From: Pseudomonadota bacterium
GTDB taxonomy: Bacteria > Pseudomonadota > Alphaproteobacteria > Rhizobiales > Rhizobiaceae
Direction: 5' to 3'
Length of the DNA: 12,780 bases
Assembly (NCBI GenBank): GCA_023457435.1
Contig: JAEWLS010000008.1
Span: 1 to 12,780, forward strand
The notes beneath the pieces are model-generated. The model searched no databases and had not been told where the DNA came from. It saw only the letters and a program-made list of their open reading frames with translations. Positions 1-8,229 of the stretch are shown here, piece by piece. Each line of letters opens with the position of its first letter. Within the stretch, counting starts at the first letter, position 1. The position numbers and the translations under genes were made by a program.

Positions 1-863
<863 letters not shown>

Positions 864-898
864 GAAGTCGGCTTCCCGAGCCACCGGTTCGGATTGCG

Positions 899-930
899 AA
901 GGGGCGGCAGCGATGCCGCCCCTTTTGTTT
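899..930 (+). terminator. Rho-independent terminator of groEL
   Basis: A perfect 11-bp stem (899-909 with 914-924) encloses the tetraloop GCGA. The stem is GC-rich (GGGGCGGC core), and the 3' arm runs into TTTTGTTTT. It lies 35 bp after the groEL stop, so it should end the groE transcript. Confidence 0.9.
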
Positions 931-959
931 TGCCTGCGGTAAGCGCCGCGGCGCATAAG
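930..959 (+). promoter_or_regulatory. Candidate promoter of yqaA
   Basis: TTGCCT (930-935) and CATAAG (954-959) are separated by 18 bases and each matches 4 of 6 consensus sigma70-type positions. The -35 element overlaps the T tract of the groEL terminator. Transcription would begin about 6-7 bases after the -10, almost exactly at the GTG start of yqaA, which suggests a leaderless mRNA. The match is by eye only and the call is tentative. Confidence 0.3.
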
Positions 960-964
960 CGCGG

Positions 965-1417
965 GTGGAACCCGGAATCATTAACCTGCCCGAATATCTC
1001 CCCGCGCTCGGCGCACTCGCACTCTCGGCCTTCACCTCGGCAACGATCCTACCGGGGACGTCCGAGGCGTTGCTCGTGTCGCTGTCGATTACGCCGACGG
1101 CGCCATATGTCGTGCTCCTGATTGTGGCGAGTGTCGCGAACGTCGCCGGATCGTGCGTGAACTGGGGGATGGGAAGGATTGCTGCGGCCGGTGGACGCGC
1201 GATTAGCGGCGAGGGGCGGGGGTTCGCGCGGGCCGAGGCGTTCTGGCGCCGCTGGGGTAAATGGTCGCTGCTCGCGTCATGGGTACCCATCGTCGGTGAC
1301 CCGCTCACCATCGTAGCGGGCCTCCTTCGGGTGCCGTTCTGGCAATTCGCCGTAATCGTCGCGGCTGCGAAGACGGCGCGCTACGCCGCAGTCATCGCCG
1401 CCGTCGCGTGGTGGTAG
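965..1417 (+). CDS. yqaA: YqaA-family (VTT/DedA-like) small inner-membrane protein
   Basis: Product of 150 residues, mostly hydrophobic, close in length and motifs to E. coli YqaA (about 142 aa). Shared landmarks are SATILPGTSE (25-34), the WVPIVGDPLTIVAG block (106-119), the downstream Lys/Arg-Tyr pair (KTARY, 136-140) and a Trp-Trp C-terminus. YqaA belongs to the VTT/SNARE-associated domain superfamily with DedA proteins, whose members are inner-membrane proteins with re-entrant loops and likely lipid or small-molecule transport roles; the role of YqaA itself is not established. The start is GTG at 965: an in-frame TAA lies at 956-958 and no other standard start precedes the first membrane segment. 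No Shine-Dalgarno sequence is visible. The gene sits 34 bp past the groEL terminator, so it probably has its own promoter. Its TAG stop directly touches the stop of the convergent livM gene. Confidence 0.85.
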   Translation: MEPGIINLPEYLPALGALALSAFTSATILPGTSEALLVSLSITPTAPYVVLLIVASVANVAGSCVNWGMGRIAAAGGRAISGEGRGFARAEAFWRRWGKWSLLASWVPIVGDPLTIVAGLLRVPFWQFAVIVAAAKTARYAAVIAAVAWW

Positions 1418-2722
1418 CTAGCGCCGCGCCGTCCGCTCCGGGATCAGCCCGCGCGGGGCGAATCGCATGACCAAGAGCAGGATCAGTCCCATCAGAAACA
1501 GCCGCATGTGCGGCGCGGCGTCGAGGAGGCGCACGCGTATCACGCTGGCCGGGTCGAGACCGGAGGTCAGCACGTTCATGAACCAGATGCCGAGCGGCTC
1601 TGCCTCAATCCAGATGAACCAGATGAGGAGACCGCCGAGCACGGCGCCGAAATTGTTGCCGGAACCACCGACGATGACCATCACCCAGATGGTGAAGGTG
1701 AAGCGCAACGGGTTGTAGGAGCCGGGCGTAAGCTGGCCGTCGAGCGTGGTCAGCATGGCACCGGCAATGCCCACCACGGCGGAGCCGAGGATGAACACCT
1801 GCAGGTGGCGCGCGGTTACGTCCTTGCCCATGGCTTCGGCCGCGTCGCGGTTGTCCCGGATGGCGCGCATCATGCGGCCCCAGGGCGAGTTCAGCGCATT
1901 CTCCGCCAGCCACAGCAGGACCAGCAGCACGACCGTGAACAGCACTGCGTAGGCGAGCTTCGTCCAGATCGCGGCGAAGGTGACGGGCGAGACGCCCAGC
2001 CGCGCCGACCAGTCGATGACCCACTGCGCCGCCTGAAGCTCGACCTCGACCGGCATCGGCCGCGGCAGGCCGGAGACGTTCTTCACGCCACGCGCCAGCC
2101 AGTCCTCGTTCTTGATGACGGCGAGAATGATCTCGGAGATGCCGAGCGTGGCGATGGCGAGGTAGTCCGAACGCAGGCCGAGCGCGATCTTGCCGATGAA
2201 CCATGCGGCTCCCGCCGCGAACAGGCCGCCGACCAGCCAGGAGAAAAGGATCGGCAGGCCGAGGCCGCCGAGATAGCCGGTGCGGGCGGGGTCGAAGGTC
2301 TCGATCGCCTGCACCGCCGGATCGAAAACGGCGCGGAAGACGAAGAAGCCCACGATGGCCGTGGCGGTCATCGCCCAGGTCCGCCAGCGCCCTTCGGTGT
2401 AGCGGCCGACCGCGATAACGGCGGCGATCGTCGCCACCAGCGCGACCAGCGAGAGCAGGATGCCCGGCCCGCCGGCCGCGATAGCGCCGGACACCGGCGG
2501 CATCGACGTCAGCACCGCCGCCAGCCCGCCGAGCGCGGCGAAGCCCATGATGCCGACGTTGAACAGCCCGGCATAGCCCCACTGGATGTTCACGCCCAGC
2601 GCCATGACGGCGGAGATGAGGCTGAGGTTCAGGATCGCCAGGCTGACGTTCCAGCTCTGCAGCTGGCCGACGAGCACGAACAGCAGCGCCATCACGCCAT
2701 AGAGTGCGAAGCCGCGGCGCAT
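1418..2722 (-). CDS. livM: Branched-chain amino acid ABC transporter permease LivM
   Basis: One of the two membrane permeases of the hydrophobic amino acid (HAAT/Liv) importer; it pairs with LivH in the inner membrane. The 434 residues contain many hydrophobic helices. Family landmarks are QWGYAGLFNVG (47-57), LRSDYLAIATLGISEII (183-199), and a cytoplasmic EAA-like coupling loop at about 279-300 (GRMMRAIRDNRDAAEAMG) that contacts the ATPases. It is longer than many rhizobial LivM proteins; the region 80-135 adds hydrophobic sequence around a charged RYTEGRWRTW segment. The reading frame stays open far upstream (to about 3538) through the livH region, but that translation is not membrane-like. 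The ATG at 2722 overlaps the livH stop as TGATG, fixing the start and implying translational coupling. This is the last gene of the operon. Confidence 0.95.
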   Translation of the reverse strand: MRRGFALYGVMALLFVLVGQLQSWNVSLAILNLSLISAVMALGVNIQWGYAGLFNVGIMGFAALGGLAAVLTSMPPVSGAIAAGGPGILLSLVALVATIAAVIAVGRYTEGRWRTWAMTATAIVGFFVFRAVFDPAVQAIETFDPARTGYLGGLGLPILFSWLVGGLFAAGAAWFIGKIALGLRSDYLAIATLGISEIILAVIKNEDWLARGVKNVSGLPRPMPVEVELQAAQWVIDWSARLGVSPVTFAAIWTKLAYAVLFTVVLLVLLWLAENALNSPWGRMMRAIRDNRDAAEAMGKDVTARHLQVFILGSAVVGIAGAMLTTLDGQLTPGSYNPLRFTFTIWVMVIVGGSGNNFGAVLGGLLIWFIWIEAEPLGIWFMNVLTSGLDPASVIRVRLLDAAPHMRLFLMGLILLLVMRFAPRGLIPERTARR

Positions 2723-3726
2723 CACAGCACCCTCCCGCGGAAGATGCCGGTGGGCCGGATGAGCAGCACCAGCACGAGGATGATGAACGACACGGCGAAC
2801 TTGTATTCGGTCGACAGCAGCTGCAGCAGGCCCTCGGGCGCGCCGCCGAGATATTCGACGACGCGCTTGTAGGCGTAGGTCACCGTCACTTCGGAGAAGG
2901 CAATGACGAAGCCTCCGGCTATTGCCCCGAAGGGCTGGCCGATACCGCCGACGATGGCAGCGGCGAAGATAGGCAGCAGAAGCTGGAAATATGTGAAGGG
3001 CTTGAAGCTCTTGTCGAGCCCGTAGAGCACGCCGGCGATAGTAGCGAGGCTGGCCGCGATGATCCAGGTGACCATGACGACGCGCTCGGGACTGATGCCG
3101 GACAGCAGCGCGAGATCCTCGTTGTCGGAGAAGGCGCGCATCGCCTTGCCGGTCTTCGTGCGGGCCAGGAACCACCAGAGCCAGACCACCACGACCACCG
3201 CCACGACGACGGTGATGACGACCGGCACGCGTATCACCAGCGGCTCGGCCAGCCCGCTCCAGGCGCGGAACTGCGCGGCGGTGACGAGGAAGCGCTCGCC
3301 GTCGGCGAAGCGCTGGTCGTCGACGCCGATGACGAGGCGCACGATGCCGTTCAGCATGAACATCACGCCGATCGAGGCCATGACGAACACGATGCCCGGC
3401 GATTTCTGCCGCCGGTAGAAGCGGTAGACCCAGCGGTCGGTGAGCAGGCTGATGGCGATGGCGGCCACGATGCCGAAGGGGAGGGCGAGCAGCGCCGTGG
3501 GCAGCGGGCCGAAGGAGATGCCGACCGACTGCATCCACCAGGTGACCAGGATCGTGGCCATGGCGCCGAAGGCCATCAGGTCGCCATGCGCGAAGTTGGA
3601 GAAGCGCAGGATGCCGTAGATCAGCGTGACGCCGAGCGCGCCCAGCGCCAGCTGCGCGCCATAGGCCAGCCCCGGCAGCAGAACGAAGTTGGCGAAGAGC
3701 ACCAGGGCGTTGAGGAGGCCTTCCAT
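2722..3726 (-). CDS. livH: Branched-chain amino acid ABC transporter permease LivH
   Basis: Second permease of the Liv-type importer, 334 residues with about eight hydrophobic segments. The N-terminal LivH signature GILRFSNFAHGDLMAFGA (38-55) is clear, and the EAA-like coupling loop is at about 189-212 (TKTGKAMRAFSDNEDLALLS). The glycine-rich IVGGIGQPFGAIAGG stretch (258-272) is also typical. The start is ATG at 3726, only three bases after the livF stop; a G-rich Shine-Dalgarno (GGGGGG) sits about 8-10 bases upstream inside the end of livF. The stop overlaps the livM start by one base. Its place between livF and livM, with coupled junctions, supports co-expression of the whole transporter. 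Confidence 0.96.
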   Translation of the reverse strand: MEGLLNALVLFANFVLLPGLAYGAQLALGALGVTLIYGILRFSNFAHGDLMAFGAMATILVTWWMQSVGISFGPLPTALLALPFGIVAAIAISLLTDRWVYRFYRRQKSPGIVFVMASIGVMFMLNGIVRLVIGVDDQRFADGERFLVTAAQFRAWSGLAEPLVIRVPVVITVVVAVVVVVWLWWFLARTKTGKAMRAFSDNEDLALLSGISPERVVMVTWIIAASLATIAGVLYGLDKSFKPFTYFQLLLPIFAAAIVGGIGQPFGAIAGGFVIAFSEVTVTYAYKRVVEYLGGAPEGLLQLLSTEYKFAVSFIILVLVLLIRPTGIFRGRVL

Positions 3727-3729
3727 ATC

Positions 3730-4434
3730 TCAGCCCCCCAGAAACGAAGCGCGGACTTCGGCGTTGGCCAGCAGGGCCTCGCCGGTGTCGGTGAACCTGT
3801 TCTGGCCCTGCACGAGCACGTAGCCGCGGTCGGCGATGGCCAGCGCCTGGCGGGCGTTCTGCTCCACCATCAGGATGGCGATGCCGGTCTGGGCGACCTC
3901 GATGATGCGGTCGAACAGCTCGTCCATGACGATGGGCGAGACGCCGGCCGTCGGCTCGTCGAGCATCAGCACCGAGGGCTTCGTCATCAGCGCGCGGCCG
4001 ACTGCGACCTGCTGGCGCTGGCCGCCGGACAGCTCGCCTGCCGGCTGCCAGCGCTTTTCCTTCAGAATCGGGAACAGGTGGAAGACCTGGTCCATCGTGC
4101 CGGTGAAGTCGTCGTCGCGGATGAACGCGCCCATCTCCAGGTTTTCCTGGACGCTCATGCCGGTGAAGACGTTGCCGGTCTGCGGCACGAAGCCCATGCC
4201 GGCCTTCACGCGGTCCTGCGGCGAGAGCTCGGTGATGTCCTTTCCGTCCAGCGTCACGCGTCCCTCGCGCAGCTTCAGCATGCCGAACATCGCCTTCATG
4301 GCGGTCGACTTGCCGGCGCCATTGGGGCCGACGATGACGACGATCTCGCCGCGGTCGACGGAGATGCCGCAGCCCTTCAGGATGTCGGCGCCGCCGTAGC
4401 CGCCGGTCATGGCCTCGCCGGCAAGCAGCTTCAT
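3730..4434 (-). CDS. livF: Branched-chain amino acid ABC transporter ATP-binding protein LivF
   Basis: Cytoplasmic ATPase that drives import together with LivG. The 234 residues show the full nucleotide-binding set: Walker A GPNGAGKST (36-44), Q-loop FVPQ (Gln85), signature LSGGQ (135-139), Walker B VLMLDEP (155-161) with catalytic Glu160, and a D-loop region AGVSP. The switch position reads VEQNA (190-194), with Gln in place of the usual His; this is normal for LivF proteins, not damage. The length matches the family. The ATG at 4434 overlaps the livG stop as ATGA, so translation is probably coupled. A second ATG at residue 9 would shorten the first strand, so the upstream start is preferred. 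Confidence 0.96.
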   Translation of the reverse strand: MKLLAGEAMTGGYGGADILKGCGISVDRGEIVVIVGPNGAGKSTAMKAMFGMLKLREGRVTLDGKDITELSPQDRVKAGMGFVPQTGNVFTGMSVQENLEMGAFIRDDDFTGTMDQVFHLFPILKEKRWQPAGELSGGQRQQVAVGRALMTKPSVLMLDEPTAGVSPIVMDELFDRIIEVAQTGIAILMVEQNARQALAIADRGYVLVQGQNRFTDTGEALLANAEVRASFLGG

Positions 4435-5243
4435 GCCGGCACCCCCGCCCCGGCCGCCGGCAGGGCGCGGCCCTTCGGCCGCTGCTTCAGGCCGCGGCCG
4501 AGATAGGCCTCGATCACCTGCTCGTTGGCGCGCACCTCGGCGCTGGCCCCTTGAAACAGCACCTTGCCCTCGGCCATGACGATGACCGGGTCGCAGAGCT
4601 GCGCGATGAAATCCATGTCGTGCTCGATGACGCAGAATGTGTAGCCGCGCTCGCGATTGAGCCGCAGGATGGCGTCGGCGATCGTCTTCAGAAGCGTGCG
4701 GTTCACGCCGGCGCCGACCTCGTCGAGGAAGACGATGCGCGCATCGACCATCATGGTGCGTCCGAGTTCGAGCAGCTTCTTCTGCCCGCCGGAGAGGTTG
4801 CCGGCCAGCTCGTCGGCGACGTGGCCGAGCTGCAGGAACGAGATCACGTCCTCGGCGCGGTCGCGGACTTCCTTCTCGCGCTCACGCACCTGCCTGCCGC
4901 GCAGCCACACGTCGAGCAGGCGCTCGCCCGGCTGGCCGCCCGGTACCATCATCAGGTTCTCGCGCACCGTCAGCGTAGAGAACTCGTGCGCGATCTGGAA
5001 GGTGCGCAGCAGGCCCTTCTGGAACAGCTCGTGCGGCGGGAGGCCAGTGATGTCGTCGTCACCCAGCCATACCTTGCCTGACGTCGGCCGGTAGTGCCCG
5101 GCGATCACGTTGAACAGCGTCGTCTTGCCGGCCCCGTTCGGCCCGATCAGGCCGGTGATGGAACCCTTGGCAATCTCGATGCTGGCCCCGTCGACGGCCC
5201 GGATACCCCCGAAATGCATGTGTAGGTCGTCTACACGTATCAT
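4431..5243 (-). CDS. livG: Branched-chain amino acid ABC transporter ATP-binding protein LivG
   Basis: Partner ATPase to LivF, 270 residues. Walker A is GPNGAGKTT (34-42), Q-loop RTFQ (Gln83), signature LSGGQ (150-154), Walker B IVFLDE (170-175) and H-loop IEHDMDFI (His208). The segment after Walker B reads LDEVGAGVNRT rather than the usual LDEP-AGLNP: Pro is replaced by Val, but the catalytic Glu175 is kept. I think this is a subfamily trait, not an inactivating change. The C-terminal AYLGRG is typical of LivG, followed by a short basic/Ala-rich tail. The start is ATG at 5243 with an AAGGGGAA Shine-Dalgarno about 5-10 bases upstream. A 70-bp spacer with a stem-loop separates it from the upstream binding-protein gene; the downstream junction with livF overlaps by 4 bases. 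Confidence 0.95.
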   Translation of the reverse strand: MIRVDDLHMHFGGIRAVDGASIEIAKGSITGLIGPNGAGKTTLFNVIAGHYRPTSGKVWLGDDDITGLPPHELFQKGLLRTFQIAHEFSTLTVRENLMMVPGGQPGERLLDVWLRGRQVREREKEVRDRAEDVISFLQLGHVADELAGNLSGGQKKLLELGRTMMVDARIVFLDEVGAGVNRTLLKTIADAILRLNRERGYTFCVIEHDMDFIAQLCDPVIVMAEGKVLFQGASAEVRANEQVIEAYLGRGLKQRPKGRALPAAGAGVPA

Positions 5244-5263
5244 CCCGTTCCCCTTATGCGCGA

Positions 5264-5292
5264 ACAGCCCGGCCTTCTGCGTGCCGGGCTGT
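5264..5292 (-). promoter_or_regulatory. Intercistronic stem-loop between binding-protein gene and livG
   Basis: A perfect 10-bp inverted repeat (ACAGCCCGGC at 5264-5273 with 5283-5292) encloses a 9-base loop. It lies 21 bases after the binding-protein stop and about 20 bases before the livG start, read on the minus strand. No T run follows, so full termination is unlikely. Stem-loops here in other ABC operons stabilise the binding-protein mRNA or reduce read-through, giving more binding protein than membrane parts; that role is inferred. Confidence 0.7.
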
Positions 5293-5313
5293 CCGAGTTC
5301 GTGAAGCCGGTTC

Positions 5314-6519
5314 TCAGCGGAACTGGACGGTCTCGTACTTGCCGCCCTTGACCTCGTACTCGCGATAGGTGCCGGCGGCCTCGCCGGGTCCGATCAGCTC
5401 GACGTTGGTGGCACCGACATAGTCGATGTCGCCGCCGGCCTTGAGGATCTCAAGGCCCTTCTTCAGCTGGCCCGGGAGGATCTTCTCGCCCGGCTCGTTG
5501 GCGACTTCCAGAACGGCGTCCTTGAGCTTGGAGCGGTCGGTGGTGCCGGCCTTCTGCATGGCGAGCGCGATGAGCGCGGCCGCGTCATAGCTCTCGCGGC
5601 GGAACGAGCCCTCCGGGTTCACGCCGGCAGCAGTCGAGGCCGCCACGAAGGCGTCGGTGCCTTCGCCTTCCGACCACGGAACCGAGCCGATGGTGCCTTC
5701 CAGCCCTTCGCCGATCGCGGTCAGCAGGCTGTCGGCGAACATGCCGTCGCCCAGCGCGAACTTCTCAAACGCGCCGGAGTCGACCGCAGCGCGGATGATG
5801 CCGACGCCGCCCTGGTCGGCATAGCCGAACACGACGAGCAGGTCGCCGCCGGCGGCGGCGAGAGCGCCAACCTCGGCCGAGTAGTCGCCCTTGCCGTCCT
5901 CATGCGGTGCGGCGATGGTGATGGTGCCGCCGGCCGCCTTGTAGGCAGCGGCGAACGAGTCCGACAGGCCCTTGCCGTAGTCGTTGTTGGTGTAGGTCAT
6001 CGCGACGTTCTTGATGCCCTTGCCGATCAGGATGTCGGTGAGCACCTGGCCCTGGCGGGCGTCGGACGGCGCGGTACGGAAGAAGGTGCCGTTATCCTGG
6101 ATGTCGGTCAGCGCCGGCGTGGTGGCCGACGGCGAGATCATGGTGATGCCGTTCGGAGTGGTGACATTGTTCGCCACCGCGACGGTCACGCCCGAGCAGT
6201 CGGCGCCCATGATGGCCACGACGTTTTCCGAGTTGACGAGGCGCTCGGCGGCGGCGGTCGCCGCTGCGGCGTCGATGCAGGTCGAGTCCGCGCGCACGCC
6301 GACCAGCTTCTCGCCGTTCAGGAACACGCCGGAATCGTTGACTTCCTTGAGCGCCAGCTCGGCGCTTTCGGCCATTGCCGGCGTCAGCGACTCGATCGGG
6401 CCGGTGTAGCCCAGCAGGATGCCGACCTTGACTTCCTGGGCCGCGGCGACCGAGGCGCCGGCCAGCAGGGCAACGCCAGCCGCGGTCGCGACGAGGTGGT
6501 TGCGGAACGTTGAACGCAT
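5314..6519 (-). CDS. LivK-type periplasmic substrate-binding protein of the Liv ABC importer
   Basis: Periplasmic receptor that captures the substrate for LivGFHM, 401 residues, class I periplasmic-binding fold (Peripla_BP_6 type). The N-terminus is a classical Sec signal: basic MRSTFRNH, a hydrophobic ATAAGVALLAGASV core, and a likely cut near VAAAQ (residues 25-28). The mature protein opens with EVKVGILLGYTGPIE, a usual LivK-family beginning. ISPSATTPALT (128-138) matches the loop where LIVBP relatives hold the amino acid alpha groups. Cys81 and Cys108 could form the disulfide seen in this family. The exact substrate cannot be read from sequence: branched-chain amino acids are the default, but amides, urea or other amino acids are possible. 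The ATG at 6519 has an AAGGGGAG Shine-Dalgarno about 8 bases upstream. First gene of the operon, divergent from fumC. Confidence 0.93.
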   Translation of the reverse strand: MRSTFRNHLVATAAGVALLAGASVAAAQEVKVGILLGYTGPIESLTPAMAESAELALKEVNDSGVFLNGEKLVGVRADSTCIDAAAATAAAERLVNSENVVAIMGADCSGVTVAVANNVTTPNGITMISPSATTPALTDIQDNGTFFRTAPSDARQGQVLTDILIGKGIKNVAMTYTNNDYGKGLSDSFAAAYKAAGGTITIAAPHEDGKGDYSAEVGALAAAGGDLLVVFGYADQGGVGIIRAAVDSGAFEKFALGDGMFADSLLTAIGEGLEGTIGSVPWSEGEGTDAFVAASTAAGVNPEGSFRRESYDAAALIALAMQKAGTTDRSKLKDAVLEVANEPGEKILPGQLKKGLEILKAGGDIDYVGATNVELIGPGEAAGTYREYEVKGGKYETVQFR

Positions 6520-6689
6520 TATTGTACTCCCCTTGATGTTTTCCCGGCTTGTGCTGAACGCGCCTCTGGCGCCCGCCGGGGCGAAATCGCGATACTTCCC
6601 TTGCCCGTGGCGTTTGTAAAGCGCAAGCGCGACCGTTGCGCGCGCTTGCCTTCCATCGCATATGAGCCCCGACGAAAAGGGAGCCGAAG
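6520..6689. promoter_or_regulatory. Divergent promoter region between the liv operon and fumC
   Basis: Both operons must start here. For fumC, TTGCGC (6636-6641) and CATATG (6659-6664) have 17-base spacing but match only 3 of 6 positions each, so they are weak candidates. No better liv promoter is evident by eye; on the minus strand TTTACA occurs near 6612-6617 without a well-spaced -10. The Shine-Dalgarno of fumC (AAGGGAG) lies just before 6690. A 9-bp inverted repeat at 6623-6649 is listed separately. Confidence 0.5.
6623..6649. promoter_or_regulatory. 9-bp inverted repeat in the divergent liv/fumC spacer, possible operator
   Basis: GCAAGCGCG (6623-6631) and CGCGCTTGC (6641-6649) are perfect reverse complements with a 9-base gap. 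The repeat overlaps the possible -35 of fumC and lies 104-130 bases upstream of the binding-protein start, a fitting place for a dimeric regulator. No regulator gene is in the window and I do not recognise the site as that of a named factor. Confidence 0.4.
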
Positions 6690-8090
6690 ATGACCACCAG
6701 CCCCGGGACCAGAACCGAGACCGACACTTTCGGCCCGATCGAAGTCGCCAACGATCGCTATTGGGGTGCGCAGGCGCAGCGCTCCCTCGGCAACTTCAAG
6801 ATCGGCTGGGAGAGGCAGCCGCTGCCGATCGTCAAGGCGCTGGGCGTGGTGAAGCGCGCTGCGGCCGAGACCAACATGGAGCTCGGCCGGCTCGATGCGA
6901 ACCTGGGCAAGGCGATCGTCGCTGCCGCGCAGGAGGTCATCGACGGCAAACTCGACGAGCACTTCCCGCTGGTCGTCTGGCAGACAGGTTCCGGAACCCA
7001 GTCGAACATGAACGCCAACGAGGTGATCTCCAACCGCGCCATCGAGATGCTGGGCGGACAGATGGGCTCGAAGAAGCCGGTCCATCCCAACGACCACGTC
7101 AACATGAGCCAGTCGTCCAACGATACCTACCCGACTGCCATGCACATCGCGGCGGCGGTCGAGGTCGTGGAGCGCCTGTTGCCGGCGCTGAAGAAGCTGC
7201 ACGGCGCGCTCGACGAGAAGGCGAAGGCCTGGGAGGGGATCGTCAAGATCGGCCGCACCCACACGCAGGATGCGACGCCGCTGACCCTTGGCCAGGAGTT
7301 CTCCGGCTACGCCGCCCAGGTCGAGAACGGCATTGCGCGCGTGGAGAGCACTCTGCCCGGCCTGATGCAGCTCGCCCAGGGCGGCACCGCGGTCGGCACC
7401 GGCCTCAACGCCCCGGTCGGCTTCGCCGAGAAAGTGGCAGACAGGATCGCCGCAATCACCGGCCTTTCCTTCACGTCCGCGCCGAACAAGTTCGAGGCGC
7501 TTGCCGCGCACGACGCCATGGTGTTCAGCCACGGCGCCATCAACACTGTCGCGGCGTCGCTCTTCAAGATCGCCAACGACATCCGCTTCCTCGGCTCGGG
7601 CCCGCGTGCCGGCCTCGGCGAACTTGCTCTGCCGGAGAATGAGCCGGGCTCGTCGATCATGCCGGGCAAGGTCAACCCGACCCAGTGCGAGGCGCTGACC
7701 CAGGTCTGCGTGCAGGTGTTCGGCAACCATGCTGCGCTGACCTTCGCCGGAAGCCAGGGCCATTTCGAGCTCAATGTCTTCAACCCGGTGATGGCCTACA
7801 ACTTCCTCCAGTCGGTGCGGCTGCTCGCCGATGCATCCGTGTCGTTCACCGACAATTGCGTCGTCGGCATCGAGCCGCGCGAGGACAACATCAAGCGCGG
7901 GCTGGAAAACTCGCTGATGCTGGTGACGGCGCTGAACGGCAAGCTCGGCTACGACACCTGTGCCAAGATCGCCAAGACCGCGCACAAGAACGGCACGACC
8001 TTGCGCGAAGAAACGGTCGGCGGCGGGTATCTCACCGATGCCGAGTTCGACACGCTCGTGCGGCCCGAGAACATGACCCGCCCCGGCTGA
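6690..8090 (+). CDS. fumC: Class II fumarate hydratase FumC
   Basis: Iron-independent, homotetrameric cytosolic enzyme of the TCA cycle converting fumarate and water to L-malate. The 466 residues match the family length (E. coli about 467). The superfamily signature GSSIMPGKVNP is at 320-330, with the catalytic-loop Ser321 (E. coli Ser318). GRTHTQDATP (188-197) carries His191, equivalent to E. coli His188. Substrate-binding stretches TGSGTQSNMN (99-108) and SSNDTYPTA (142-150) are intact. The N-terminus shows the usual DTFGPIEV opening, and the KKPVHPNDHVN segment (128-138) distinguishes fumarase from aspartase-type relatives. The start is ATG at 6690 with AAGGGAG about 7-8 bases upstream. 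It is divergent from the liv operon and followed by doxX after 139 bp; whether the two share a transcript is unclear. Confidence 0.97.
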   Translation: MTTSPGTRTETDTFGPIEVANDRYWGAQAQRSLGNFKIGWERQPLPIVKALGVVKRAAAETNMELGRLDANLGKAIVAAAQEVIDGKLDEHFPLVVWQTGSGTQSNMNANEVISNRAIEMLGGQMGSKKPVHPNDHVNMSQSSNDTYPTAMHIAAAVEVVERLLPALKKLHGALDEKAKAWEGIVKIGRTHTQDATPLTLGQEFSGYAAQVENGIARVESTLPGLMQLAQGGTAVGTGLNAPVGFAEKVADRIAAITGLSFTSAPNKFEALAAHDAMVFSHGAINTVAASLFKIANDIRFLGSGPRAGLGELALPENEPGSSIMPGKVNPTQCEALTQVCVQVFGNHAALTFAGSQGHFELNVFNPVMAYNFLQSVRLLADASVSFTDNCVVGIEPREDNIKRGLENSLMLVTALNGKLGYDTCAKIAKTAHKNGTTLREETVGGGYLTDAEFDTLVRPENMTRPG

Positions 8091-8124
8091 CGATTCGCCA
8101 GGCAGAGCTGTGAACGAGAACTGG

Positions 8125-8160
8125 GCGGCGACGCGCGTTCGGTGAACGATGTGTCGCCGC
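8125..8160. other. Stem-loop downstream of fumC
   Basis: GCGGCGAC (8125-8132) and GTCGCCGC (8153-8160) form a perfect 8-bp inverted repeat with a 20-base gap, 34 bases past the fumC stop. No T run follows, so it is not a standard intrinsic terminator. It may be a weak or Rho-assisted end for fumC, or a protective 3' structure. The ATG at 8149 inside it is in frame with doxX but is not the likely doxX start. Confidence 0.4.
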
Positions 8161-8229
8161 TTCGACGGCTCCACGATGCGCCTGCGATCCGCTACGACGC
8201 GGCTCCAAGATATCGCATCGGAGCCTGAC

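Noticed and set aside
1508..2872. Long plus-strand open frame (454 codons) opposite livM
   Set aside because: It is rich in His, Asp, Glu, Arg and Gly with no domain pattern, as expected when the strand opposite a high-GC gene lacks stops. livM on the minus strand explains the DNA.
2723..3538. Upstream extension of the livM frame
   Set aside because: The frame is open but lies over livH in a different phase and encodes an Arg-rich non-membrane sequence. The TGATG overlap and the family-like N-terminus put the start at 2722.
2704..4506. Plus-strand open frame of 600 codons opposite livH and livF
   Set aside because: Same kind of shadow: it runs across two real genes, is low-complexity and charged, and has no recognisable fold.
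8149..8229. Longer doxX product starting at 8149
   Set aside because: The extra 27 residues are polar and not seen in the family; the ATG at 8230 has a good GGAG and gives a typical membrane N-terminus.
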